Below are positions 1 to 9,600 of a DNA stretch of 22,806 bases, piece after piece. How positions within the stretch are numbered: position 1 is the stretch's first letter; each line of letters starts with the position of its first letter. This DNA comes from a bacterium (lineage in GTDB: Bacteria > UBP6 > UBA1177). A program made the translations under genes and the position numbers. The stretch covers positions 1 through 22,806 of the forward strand of contig JAFYIZ010000030.1 in the NCBI GenBank assembly GCA_017538365.1, read 5' to 3'. The notes under the pieces were generated by a model. It searched no databases and had not been told where the DNA came from. It saw only the letters and a list, made by a program, of their open reading frames with translations.

Positions 1-303
1 ATTCTTGTCCGGAACATCACTACGACCCGTCCGCGTGATTTTTACGACGTATATGTTTTGAGTGCTGATTTAACGCGGATAAACATAGAAGATTTAAAAA
101 CTGCTTTGGAACGGACATGTCACCATCGAGGCAGCGAAAAAATTCTTTCGCAGGTTCAGGATTTGATTACAGCCATAAAAAATTCGGAAAATTTGCATAA
201 ATTGTGGCTGAAATACACCAAGAAAATGCCGTATGCGGCGAATGTCTCATTTGAGCAGGCGGTCGAAAAGGTTGAAGAATTGCTGAATTCTATGATGCTT
301 TGA
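1..303 (+). CDS. AbiEii/AbiGii-type nucleotidyltransferase toxin, C-terminal fragment
   Basis: The frame is open from base 1, so the gene is cut by the window edge; 100 residues remain. The first residues contain TTTRPRDFYDVYVL, which matches the conserved [NT]TR.[RK]DFYD[IVL]Y motif near the C-terminus of AbiEii-family nucleotidyltransferases (toxin partner of type IV toxin-antitoxin and abortive-infection systems). A helical tail follows and ends in LLNSMML. The TTG at 58 is only an internal codon: the family motif lies upstream of it. In this family the antitoxin (AbiEi) gene usually lies upstream, so it would be outside the window. The catalytic nucleotidyltransferase motif is also off the left edge, so activity cannot be judged. 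The family call rests on one motif plus the helical tail. Confidence 0.7.
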   Translation: MLVRNITTTRPRDFYDVYVLSADLTRINIEDLKTALERTCHHRGSEKILSQVQDLITAIKNSENLHKLWLKYTKKMPYAANVSFEQAVEKVEELLNSMML

Positions 304-360
304 GACGAGACACACAGTTTCGCAAAACAATGGGTTGATTTTTCACAAATTCTTTACTTC

Positions 361-404
361 CCTCTCAGTCAGTCTGCGCCTGCCAGCTCCCCCGAAGTGG
401 GAGC
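361..404. repeat. palindromic intergenic element (possible Clostridia-type dispersed repeat)
   Basis: Downstream of the AbiEii fragment, a CCTCTCAGTCAGTCTG-like lead is followed by a GC-rich hairpin with arms GCTCCC (386-391) and GGGAGC (399-404). No T-run follows, so it is a poor intrinsic terminator. From memory, similar 'CCCTC.GTC ... CAGCTCCC ... GGGAGC' palindromes are dispersed in many gut Clostridia genomes. That resemblance is recollection and has not been searched. The rest of 304-588 holds no gene that I can support. Confidence 0.4.
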
Positions 405-416
405 CATGCGATCGTG

Positions 417-437
417 AATGTAAAATTCCTTTACATT
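417..437. repeat. inverted repeat in the intergenic region
   Basis: Arms AATGTAAA (417-424) and TTTACATT (430-437) are perfect complements around a 5-base spacer. An outer CGTGA (413-417) / TCACG (450-454) pair partly overlaps the inner arm. It lies about 150 bases upstream of the inositol-3-phosphate synthase gene. It could be an operator or a stem-loop, and no regulator family can be assigned from it. No clear -35/-10 pair is visible between it and the gene. Confidence 0.4.
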
Positions 438-588
438 TTACTTTTTGAATCACGAAAAATTAAAGATTTTTGCCTTTTTTCCGATTTAAAGCGCTTTTTT
501 GCGGATGGCACGCCTTTTGCTTAATCTCCCCGCCTTTAGTTTTTTTAAGTGTGATTATTGACCTTATATTTTTTTTGGAGGAATTAAA

Positions 589-1917
589 ATGGCACCTAGA
601 GAAATCAAGCCCGCAGACGGCAAAATGTTGGTTTTCTTCGTTGGTATGGGAGCAATCACTTCCACGGTTCTCACCGGTATTTTCAACATCAGAAAAGGAC
701 TCCACAAACCGATCGGCTCGCTCACCCAGATGGGACACATCAGACTTGGCAAAAGAACGGAAAACCGCTCTCCGCTCATTAAGGAATTCGTTCCGCTTGC
801 AAACATCAACGACCTTGAATTCGCAGGCTGGGATATTTTCACAGACAATATGTACGAATCGGCTAAACACGCTGCAGTAGTACGCTCGGAAGACCTTGAA
901 CCGGTAAAAAACGAAATGCTCGCAATCAAACCGATGAAGGCTGTTTTCAATCACGAATGGGTCAAAAAACTCAACGGCCCGAACGTAAAAACCGGCAAAA
1001 ACTACATGGACCTTGCTCATCAGCTTATGGACGACATCAAAAACACGATGAAGGAAAAAGGCTGCTCAAGAGCTGTCATGGTTTGGAACGCTTCGACTGA
1101 AGCTTACCACAAACCGTGCGAGATCCACAACACGCTCGCTGATTTCGAAAAGGCTATGGAAGACGGTTTCCATCCTGAAGTTGCTCCGAGCCAGGTTTAC
1201 GCTTATGCAGCACTCAGCATGGGCCTTCCCTACATCAACGGTTCGCCGAACTGCACAGTTGACAACAGAGCGATCCAGGAACTCGCAAACAAGATGAAGA
1301 TGCCTATCGCAGGAAAAGACTGGAAGACCGGTCAGACCCTGATGAAGACGATAATCGGACCCGGACTCAAACTCAGAATGCTCGGCCTCAACGGCTGGTT
1401 CTCGACCAACATTCTCGGAAACCGCGACGGCGAAGTTCTTGACGATCCGGCTAACTTCAAGAGCAAAGAGGTTTCGAAGCTTTCCGTTCTCGACACCATT
1501 CTCGACGCTAAAAACTATCCGGAACTTTACGGCAACTACTACCACAAAGTAAGAATCAACTACTATCCGCCGAGAGGAGACGACAAGGAAGCATGGGACA
1601 ATATTGATATTTTCGGCTGGCTCAACATGCCGATGCAGATCAAAGTAAACTTCCTCTGCAGAGACTCCATCCTTGCAGCTCCGGTCGTTCTTGATACGCT
1701 TCTCTTCATCGACCTTGCAAGAAGAGCTGGAATGTACGGAATCCAGGAATGGATGAGCTTCTACTTCAAGTCCCCGATGGTTGCAGAAGGCCTGTATCCG
1801 GAACACGACGTATTCATTCAGCACACCAAACTGAAAAACACCCTCAGATACATGATGGGCGAAGAACTTATCACGCATCTCGGCAACGAATACTACGACT
1901 ACTCGAAAGAAGACTAG
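589..1917 (+). CDS. ino1: inositol-3-phosphate synthase (NAD-dependent)
   Basis: The enzyme converts glucose 6-phosphate to 1D-myo-inositol 3-phosphate in the cytoplasm, the first committed step to inositol lipids or inositol solutes. At 442 residues it is full length for prokaryotic members. The N-terminus has a Rossmann dinucleotide-binding loop, VGMGAITST (residues 18-26). Family motifs follow: GKDWKTGQT (about 242-250), a GLNGWFSTNILGNRDG stretch with SKEVSKLSVLD, and NYYPPRGDDKEAW leading to a KVNF.CRDSILAAP stretch in the catalytic half. The start is supported by GGAGG about 10 bases upstream. It stands alone between the AbiEii fragment and the lipoprotein gene, with a strong terminator behind it, so it is probably monocistronic. 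No downstream phosphatase or phosphatidylinositol synthase gene is present. Codon use resembles the following genes. Confidence 0.95.
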   Translation: MAPREIKPADGKMLVFFVGMGAITSTVLTGIFNIRKGLHKPIGSLTQMGHIRLGKRTENRSPLIKEFVPLANINDLEFAGWDIFTDNMYESAKHAAVVRSEDLEPVKNEMLAIKPMKAVFNHEWVKKLNGPNVKTGKNYMDLAHQLMDDIKNTMKEKGCSRAVMVWNASTEAYHKPCEIHNTLADFEKAMEDGFHPEVAPSQVYAYAALSMGLPYINGSPNCTVDNRAIQELANKMKMPIAGKDWKTGQTLMKTIIGPGLKLRMLGLNGWFSTNILGNRDGEVLDDPANFKSKEVSKLSVLDTILDAKNYPELYGNYYHKVRINYYPPRGDDKEAWDNIDIFGWLNMPMQIKVNFLCRDSILAAPVVLDTLLFIDLARRAGMYGIQEWMSFYFKSPMVAEGLYPEHDVFIQHTKLKNTLRYMMGEELITHLGNEYYDYSKED

Positions 1918-1940
1918 TTTTTAAAACACTTCTGATTTTA

Positions 1941-1970
1941 AAAACGGGGGCTCAGGCTCCCGTTTTTTTT
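1941..1970 (+). terminator. intrinsic terminator after ino1
   Basis: A stem AAAACGGGGGC / GCTCCCGTTTT (1941-1951 with 1956-1966) has one G-U pair and a TCAG loop, and runs into eight T's (1963-1970). It lies 24 bases past the ino1 stop. This is the clearest terminator in the window. Confidence 0.9.
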
Positions 1971-2010
1971 GCTAATACGCGGATATTTTTAAAAAAAGTA
2001 AAAAAAGCTC

Positions 2011-2038
2011 TTGCATTTTTTTTATTTAGGACTATAAT
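2011..2038 (+). promoter_or_regulatory. sigma-70-like promoter for the lipoprotein gene
   Basis: TTGCAT (2011-2016) and TATAAT (2033-2038) are separated by 16 bases in an A/T-rich stretch. The pair lies 66 bases upstream of the ATG at 2105 and just after the ino1 terminator, which fits a new transcription unit. Confidence 0.7.
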
Positions 2039-2104
2039 CATTCGGTTTTTTTAAAGTTGGCAGAAATTATGGGTTTATATTTTAACGTTTTGATGGAGAA
2101 AAAG

Positions 2105-2866
2105 ATGAAAAAAGTAAGTTTTATTTTTGCAATTTTTGCAGCAATGTTCCTTGTAATCAGCTGCGGTTCAAAAGATTTGCTGGACGCAGCTAACACCGAT
2201 GCAAATGATCAGACAGACACAGTTGATACCGATGCAACTGATCAGACAGACACAGCAACAGATCCTAATGATCCAAACAATCAGAATGATCCCAACGATC
2301 CCAACAACCAGAATGATCCTAACGATCCCAACAATCAGAATGATCCGAACGATCCTAACAATCAGAATGATCCGAACGATCCCAACAATCAGAATGATCC
2401 GAACGATCCCAACAATCAGAATGATCCCAACGATCCCAACAACCAGAATGATCCGAACGATCCGAACGACACCGATGCAAACGATACTGACGTAAACGAC
2501 ACCGACTCAAACGATACTGACTCAAACGACACTGACGTCAATGACACTGATACAAATGCCTCTGACACAACGAATGATCCGTGCACCGATCCTAATCCTT
2601 GCGAAACTATAGATCATTCGGACGGTGTCTGCACTGCTACTGAAGCAGAATCCGAAGAATTGTTCACATGCGGTTGCGAAAGCGACATTCTCGGAAATTA
2701 TATGTGGTACGATGGCAAATGCCGTCAGGTAGTTACCAAGCATCAGTGCCAGGTTCTCGCAGAATTCGTTCAGGAAAATTTCGGTGTTCCGGAATGGGTT
2801 ACCGACGTTGTAGAATTTGTCTGCCACTGCTTCACTGATGAATGCGTAATCATCTGGGAACCGTAG
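2105..2866 (+). CDS. repeat-rich lipoprotein with Cys-rich C-terminal module
   Basis: I place the start at 2105 because MKKVSFIFAIFAAMFLVISC is a complete lipoprotein signal peptide, with Cys20 as the lipidation site (lipobox VISC), and GGAGA lies just upstream. The frame extends to 2057 but that adds no signal-peptide logic. Mature residues up to about 150 are low-complexity: first NDPNDPNNQ units, then DTD.N units, all acidic and Asn/Pro-rich, probably an extended stalk. The C-terminal 95 residues carry about ten cysteines in an EGF-like pattern (DPNPC, GVC, CGC, GKCR, HCQ, CHC). Together this suggests a globular disulfide-bonded head on a flexible spacer, anchored to a membrane and exposed outside the cytoplasm. 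Substrate or partner is unknown. Similar D/T/N-rich lipoproteins are common in Myxococcota-like genomes; that is family knowledge, not proof of origin. Confidence 0.85.
   Translation: MKKVSFIFAIFAAMFLVISCGSKDLLDAANTDANDQTDTVDTDATDQTDTATDPNDPNNQNDPNDPNNQNDPNDPNNQNDPNDPNNQNDPNDPNNQNDPNDPNNQNDPNDPNNQNDPNDPNDTDANDTDVNDTDSNDTDSNDTDVNDTDTNASDTTNDPCTDPNPCETIDHSDGVCTATEAESEELFTCGCESDILGNYMWYDGKCRQVVTKHQCQVLAEFVQENFGVPEWVTDVVEFVCHCFTDECVIIWEP
2261..2470 (+). repeat. 27-bp tandem repeat (NDPNDPNNQ units)
   Basis: Six full 27-base units run from 2285 to 2446, flanked by a partial unit at each side (2261-2284 and 2447-2470). Each unit encodes NDPNDPNNQ. Units differ only at synonymous third positions (GATCCC, GATCCT or GATCCG; AAT or AAC), so the protein repeat is kept while the DNA drifts. 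Copy-number change would lengthen or shorten the stalk without a frameshift. Confidence 0.95.
2468..2557 (+). repeat. 15-bp tandem repeat (DTD.N units)
   Basis: Six in-frame 15-base units follow the 27-base array directly. They encode DTDAN, DTDVN, DTDSN, DTDSN, DTDVN and DTDTN. Only the fourth residue varies. Confidence 0.9.
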
Positions 2867-2907
2867 TTTCCGACTTTTCCCCCTCTTTTAATTTTCCAAA
2901 AAACTCC

Positions 2908-2936
2908 TTGACATAAATTTTTTCAGCTGTAATCCT
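2908..2936 (+). promoter_or_regulatory. possible promoter for the hemolysin III gene
   Basis: A consensus TTGACA lies at 2908-2913. The -10 is weak: TAATCC (2930-2935) at 16-base spacing is the best fit, within TGTAATCCTTAG. It lies upstream of the GGAGG and ATG of the 2967 gene. Confidence 0.45.
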
Positions 2937-2966
2937 TAGCCGTTACTTGATTTTCAGGAGGCGGCT

Positions 2967-3590
2967 ATGAGTCACGAAGAAAAAAAATATACTCCAGGCG
3001 AAGAATTTCTGAACGCTTTCAGCCACGCTTTCGGCGCACTTTTCGCAATTTACGCAATGGTCATGCTTGCCTATAAATCAAGCACATCAATGCAGAGCGC
3101 GACAACGGCAATCTACAGCGCGATGCTCTTCATTTCGTTCCAGTCGTCGACATGCTACCACGCAATGACGAACGAAACTGCGAAAAAAGTATTCCGCAGA
3201 ATCGACCACAGTGCGATTTATCTTCTGATTGCAGGAACTTATACGCCTGTGCTGATGCTCGTTCTCGATATCCCCTACTCAATCATTTTTCTCGTTATGA
3301 TCTGGTATCTGGCACTCACCGGAATCGTTTTTTCGTGCCTCACTCTCAAATTCAAACGCCTTTCGACTGGACTTTATGTCCTCATGGGCTGGCTTTCGAT
3401 ATTCATGCTCTACTCTCTGTGGGCAAAAGAACTTTACACATCAATGGCTTACCTGATTTCCGGCGGTGTCGTTTACACGGCAGGAAGTTATTTTTACCTC
3501 TCAAAAAGGAAATTTTTTCACGGAATCTGGCACTTTTTCGTCCTTTTCGGCGCGATCCTGCACTACTTGGCGATAGTATCGCTACTGTGA
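2967..3590 (+). CDS. trhA: hemolysin III / PAQR-family membrane protein
   Basis: This 207-residue protein has about seven hydrophobic helices and the usual length for bacterial hemolysin III (YqfA/TrhA, PAQR superfamily). Visible family marks are AFSHAFGA (His20), SSTCYH (Ser61, His65), RRIDHSAIYLLIAGTYTP (Asp80, His81), and a terminal HGIWHFFVLFGAILHY with His185, His189 and His199. The His/Asp/Ser set is the putative metal-binding hydrolase site of the superfamily. E. coli and Bacillus members affect membrane lipid and energy homeostasis; a true haemolytic role is doubtful. AGGAGG precedes the ATG. It lies between two exported-protein genes with no obvious functional link. Confidence 0.9.
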   Translation: MSHEEKKYTPGEEFLNAFSHAFGALFAIYAMVMLAYKSSTSMQSATTAIYSAMLFISFQSSTCYHAMTNETAKKVFRRIDHSAIYLLIAGTYTPVLMLVLDIPYSIIFLVMIWYLALTGIVFSCLTLKFKRLSTGLYVLMGWLSIFMLYSLWAKELYTSMAYLISGGVVYTAGSYFYLSKRKFFHGIWHFFVLFGAILHYLAIVSLL

Positions 3591-3597
3591 CGGCACC

Positions 3598-3625
3598 TTG
3601 AAACAAATTTTAATTTCAATAAAAT
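3598..3625 (+). promoter_or_regulatory. possible promoter for the large rhs gene
   Basis: TTGAAA (3598-3603) and TAAAAT (3620-3625) are 16 bases apart, the same spacing as the promoter at 2011-2038. They lie 41 bases upstream of the ATG at 3666. No terminator is visible between the hemolysin III stop and this site, so read-through is also possible. Confidence 0.45.
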
Positions 3626-3665
3626 CCATTGTTTGTTTTTTTACAACCATAAAAAGGAGACCACC

Positions 3666-6600
3666 ATGAAAAAATCTTTGTTTGCTGTTTTATTATTCTT
3701 TTCCCTGTCTCTTTTCGGCGGCTGGGGAGAAGATCTTTGTGAAGAAGAGACTTGTTCCGGTCACGGAGAATGTCAGGAAGACGGCGAAAATGAATGGTGC
3801 GAGTGTGATGAAGGCTATATTGCAGACGGTATGGAGTGCATTTTAGGCTGCAACGGTGTTACGTGCAGCGGTCACGGGGTCTGTTCAGTCGTCAGCGGTG
3901 CCGAGGTCTGCACTTGTGAAGCGGGATTCCATGCTTCGGGCTTAAACTGTATTCTCAATGAAGCTTCGACTGTCGATACTCTTGCGATACTCAACTCTAC
4001 TGACTGTTATAATACCGGAAACTGCCATTACAGGCTGATTTTTGCGACAGGAGCTTATGATTTTACTCCTTCGGTTGCATCACTTTACGACATAATCGTG
4101 AATGTCCTTGATTCCGAAAACGTATGGCATAACTACCGCAAAACGGTAGCTCAGTGTGTTGCTGAAGGGGTATGCGACAATGTTGATGCGCAGTATATTG
4201 ATTTCTGGTTTCAGCACAATGTGAACGGCAATCAGTATGTAACGGTCGAAATTCTGGGAAACAGAGATGACGCAAGCGATGACATGTATCACGATGTTCT
4301 GATCGATTACTGCTACGGTGTCAACTGCGGAACAGGCGGAAGTTGTAACGGAACTTCAGGTTATCCAGTCTGCACTTGTGAATACGGCTATGTTCTGCGC
4401 GGAGGCATCTGCGAGGAAGGCTGGTTCGAAGACGAGAATCTGGCGGCAGAAGTCGTCGAACTGCTTAAACACAAGGGTTTCGATGTTGAAACGGAGACCG
4501 ATATCGAGCCGGAAATGCTTTCAGATATAGAGTATTTGGCTTTAAGGCGTAAAAATATTTCTTCTTTGGTCGGAATCGGACATTTTTCTTCATTAACTGT
4601 TCTTGATATTTCTGAAAACAATATTTCCGACCTTTCGCCGCTTGAGGACTGCCTCGGGCTTACCGTTCTCAACATGTCATATAATCCGGCAAGTGATTTG
4701 TCTCCGTTGAGCGGACTGCCGCTTTCAAGTCTCGATATTTCGTATTCAGGGGTTTATAATTTAAATCCTCTGACCCCGATCGCAGCTTTGACGGAGCTGA
4801 TTTTTGCGGATACAGAAAACGACAGGCACGGAATAATCAAACCTGAAGGTGTCGGCGTCGGTTTGTGGCTCGACAATTTGAATTTGCTGGAATGTAACGA
4901 GCTGGTACCTATAAAAGGATCTATCGACAATACATATAAAACCGGAATCATAGGCACCGGAGGAGGTTGTCCTGCTCACGGTTCGTGTGTCAACGGAAGA
5001 TGTGTATGCGATGAAGATTACATTTATTCGGCGCTTAGCAACTCATGTTTTGATCCTTATGATTGCGGTACAGGCAGCCACTATAATGCCGCTTCCGGGA
5101 ATTGTGAAGACAATAAGTATTGGATCAGTTGTTCTGAAAATGATGAATCGAATAAAAAGTTTTCTGACAATTATCTTATATGGAACGGCACAAGCTATGA
5201 ATTGCCTGCAGGATATACAAACAGCGACTTGTGCAGAATAGGAGATGAAACCTGTGATATTGCAGGAGAAAGAAGTCTATGCCGATGGGAATGCAAACCA
5301 GGTTATCAGTATGTGACAGACGATATCTGTGTGCCGGAAAATGATGCAAGATTTATATCACAAAGTGCATACAATCAATTGATTCTCCCGAACATATCAA
5401 GGCAGGATATCGTTCTGGAACCGGTTTCGGGAATTCCGTCATTTGCACCGGCACTTAAAGCGGATATCTATTATAATGCAAGGAATTATCTTCAAGCGGG
5501 CTGGCATCTTGATCTGCCGAGAGTCGAGCTTAATCTTGGAAGTTTTAGTCCTCTGGCACCTTTGTATTCATGGAATCAGAAAACAATTTATGTCTATATG
5601 CCCTGGGGTCGTGAGGAATACTCGATAGTAGCGGATAAAAAATGCTTTAATTCGGAAAATGCCCCGATATCTCCGTGCAAAACGTCTTATGATTTGTCTG
5701 AAGCTGATCATGTTGAAATAACGTACTATCCGGCACCAGGTCAGAATCTTTTTTCGCATGTGGTTCTGAAAACGACGGGAAAAGCGTGCAAAATTTCTTT
5801 TTCCAACAACGGCAAATATTTCGACGGTGAAGGTAACGGCAAAGACTCATGGGAAATCACCCGTTACGGTGATGACGGTTCGGTAACCGAGTTTTACAGG
5901 GGTAAAATTTCAATGAACATCATAAATCCTATCCCGAGAGATATCCCGTTAAATATTTTAGCATATGCTCCAAGACCGGCTTCATACGTATTTATGGACT
6001 ATATTCCGATTTCAAAACATACGACAAGAGACAAAAAAGTCACTTCATTCAAATATGAATGGCAGAGAATAACAATCGACGAAAAAGAATTTTCACATTA
6101 TATTATAAAATCTGTCAATATTATTGACCCGTTAAAGAGAGTTGTAAAAATAGAATCAGATTCGACGGAAAGCGGTTTGACAGGAAAACCGGATTCGGAG
6201 AGAAGATTGTTATATGAACCGCTTGAAGGCACTCTCACAATATCTGTCGGCAGCGTTGACGATAACGATAATCCGCTTGAACCATTAAAAAAAGTTGTGG
6301 AATACGATTTTGAAGACGGATTCGGAATGTCTGCCGAAATATATAAAGGCAACGATTCGATCAGAACAGACAGCTATTCGAAAAACGGAAACGTTTTCTC
6401 TCTTTCTTCCACAACGGGAAATGATTCTGTAGGCGGGACGATATGGACTGTAAACACCAGCGGTTACACGGAAAAAAAGCTTATAAACGGTTCGTCGGAA
6501 TATATCGTTAAAACCGTAAAAGGAAAATTTTATAAAGGAACTCAAAAATTTTATGAAAAATATTATTCCCTTTTGCTTCCTGAAAACGAAGATGACCGTC

Positions 6601-9600
6601 ACAAAGTCAAAACGGTCTACAGGCATAAAAAAGGTGCAGAAACTATTAATGAAAGAATTGTCGAAGAGTATTTCACCGACTGGCTTCAGCCTGCAAAAAG
6701 AGTGACCTGCAAACCTGTAAACGATGACGATGAAGACTGTTCGGAGAGTTCAGAATCTGCGGTCGAAGAAATCAGATACAATGTCAGCGGTTCCCCGATA
6801 TATTTCAAAAACGCCGACGGTCAGGTGACAGTCAATCTTTACAACAGGAACAATGCGGCGGGCACTTCAAATTATACTGTCCATTTTTATCAGATTCCAA
6901 GCAGTAACACATATATTAACTTCAATTCCAGTCTGAATCTTAATATTTTACGCTCGGATTCTTTGCGCAATTCAGGCACTTTGCTCTGTTCAGCCGTTTA
7001 CAGCCTTAATGCAGATGATGATGAGATAAATTCGATGCTGATACAGTATGCGTACAGACTAAGCTGGAACCCGAACTGGTGCAGTAACGCGGAAAACCGC
7101 AGGGTAACAAACTACGAATGGAGAAATGCGGCTTTATGGGCGCCTTATGATATTGATGAGATAACTTATCCTGACGGAAAAACAAGAACATTTACCTATG
7201 ATTACGAAACAACAACTCCTGAGGGCTATATTTCCAACGGCAAAGTGTGGGGTGAAACAATCACCGGAAGCAACAACGAAAACACGCTTCAGACCTGCTA
7301 TCAATACAACAATGATTATCAGCTTATAAAACAGGGCATAGGTCCGGCAGGTTCAGGTTGTGACTACAAAAAAGGGTTTGATTTTGATTCTACGGGTCTG
7401 CTTATGACTCAGGACTATTCATTCGATGAAAACGACACAGAGATTCTTGAAAACGACTACATCTACGACTACTTGGGAAGAAAGATTGCTGAAAGAAATT
7501 CGGCGGGGATATCAACAACTTACGTTTATGACAGTCTCAATCGAGTCGTTTTCTCATTTTTCGGCTGCAAGCTGAATAACAACAATTCTTCTGCTTTCGA
7601 AAACCGTGTCTACACTACTTACAATTTCAACGGAAGTGATACGGCAGGAGAAGACGGCAGGGGAGTAAATTTCCAATCAGCCTTTCCTTACAGTGATTTT
7701 ACCTGCGAATACTACCGCAAATATAAATATGATGCCGTGAGCAACCTTGTTGAAACCTATTTCTTTGAATACTTGGGAGTCAATGCAAACAATCAGGTTG
7801 TTCCGCTTGATTCGCCGAAAATCATCAAACAGAAGACAGAATACGACATGCTCGGCCGTGCTGTAAGAAGCTGCCAGAGTGACATTTTGGAATGGAATAA
7901 CAGATGCATAGAAACTGAGCACGACGCATTCGGCAATATAACCAAAAAGACGGAAAACGGCCTGCAGCGCATGTTGATCTTAGATCAGGGCGGTTTACCG
8001 CACTTTGTGACTGATACTGTTTCAGGCGAAACCCGCGAAATCACATACGACTTGAGAAACAGACCTCTGACAGTCACAGTTGACGAACTTCCGACGGAGC
8101 AATATTCCTATAGCAACGCCGCTGCCGGCGGTTATTTCGGTCACGATGAAATCACCAGCAAATACGGAAAAACCGTCACGACCTACAAGGACAGATGGGG
8201 AAGAGCCGCGAAACAAGTTGATCCGTTCGGAAACAATGTAGAGCCGCATTACAACAGTACAACATGGCTGACGGATTATTCAAAAACCTATAACGGCACG
8301 ACTTTAACGAGTTTTGATGCCTACGAATACGATGATTTAGGCAGGATTTCTACTGTTAAAAAAGTCCTTTTCGATCCTGCATCTAATACGTCCAATGCAG
8401 CTGCGGCCTCAATCAGCGGAATCGCCGCGAAAGAGATGATTCTTGAGAAATCGCTTTCCTACGATCCTGTTACCGGAAGTGTTGTCGCTGTAGAAGACAG
8501 CTTCGGGAATGAGACTGTAAAAGTATATGACAGCCTTAACCGCGTTATCAAAGTGGAGAATTATGACGCCGATAATCAGCTTGTTTCTTCCGTAAGAACT
8601 GCTTACGATGCAACAGGCAGGATCTCAGCTGTTCAGGATTGGACTTCAGCAAAAACCACCGTTACGGAATATGATTATGACAAGATGGGCAGAGTCATCG
8701 CAACATGTGTCAAAACAACGAATGCCATAGAATCTCAGAACTGTCTTTCATCTTCATGCGCTTTTGATGATGAAAAATGCTCATATCAACTGTATAACAC
8801 AGGCGGTCAGGTGGTGTGGAGTGCCGACACGGAAACCGGTGGAATCACATACTTGCTTCCTTTTGTGAATATTGATCTTGTCGTAGGGAATGAAACAGTT
8901 TACGATTACAATGCTTTCGGTGAAGTTGTCAAAACGGCAAGACGAATGACTGCCGACGGTCTCGGCGGAAGTTATACTGAAACCCAGCTTTACAATTCCG
9001 ACGGTTGGATAACCACAAATTATACTTACGATATTTTAGGCAGAAACACAGAAAAGGCCGATGACAACGGTGCGAAAACCTACTACACCTACACGGCGAA
9101 CAACCTTCCAGCAACTGAAAAATACTGCGGAAGTGACGACTCTGACTGCGACTATCCGCGTGAAGTCACTTACGCCTACAACAGCAAACGCGACCTTATA
9201 AGTGAAACTTACGAGCAGGAGGGCATTTCTCTCACAGTCAACTACGGCCGCGACAACTACGGAAGGATTTCGCAGAAATACACGGGAACTACTGCAAACG
9301 ATGTTTACCAGACTTTCACTTACAATAACAGGAACCTGCTTGAAACTGCAAAGAGCGTTGATCCTACAAATACGACATCAACTCTTTCGGAAGTAACCAG
9401 AACTTACGATTCCTTAGGCAACATAAAATCTGAAACCTTTGATTCAGGCACGGTGTCAAGCGCGATCTCGTGGAATCCGACCACAAAAGTAATGACTGAA
9501 ACCATCACTCTTCCGAGCGGCAAGAACATTGTCGAAACGACTCTCAAAGGACTTCCGGAAACTCTTGAATACGACGGATCAAAACTCCTGCAGTATAACT

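Noticed and set aside
386-404. Intrinsic terminator for the AbiEii fragment
   Set aside because: The hairpin is followed by CATGCGATCG and not by a T-run, so termination is not supported.
304-588. tRNA or small RNA gene in the intergenic region
   Set aside because: No cloverleaf or T-loop sequence was found; only two short inverted repeats are visible.
460-1878. Long reverse-strand open frames opposite ino1 (460-1020, 564-950, 1066-1878)
   Set aside because: They mirror a fully conserved enzyme gene, have no ribosome binding sites or recognisable motifs, and arise from its codon pattern.
2261-2557. CRISPR-like array
   Set aside because: Units are contiguous, 27 or 15 bases, in-frame and without spacers, so these are coding tandem repeats.
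2199-2827. Frames overlapping the lipoprotein repeats (2199-2495 forward, 2522-2827 reverse)
   Set aside because: They are alternate readings of the tandem arrays (for example RMIRTIPTI units). The lipoprotein frame has the signal peptide, lipobox and conserved cysteines.
3633-3665. Upstream start of the large rhs gene at 3633
   Set aside because: It would put MFFYNHKKETT before a perfect signal peptide and lacks a ribosome binding site, whereas AAGGAGA supports 3666.
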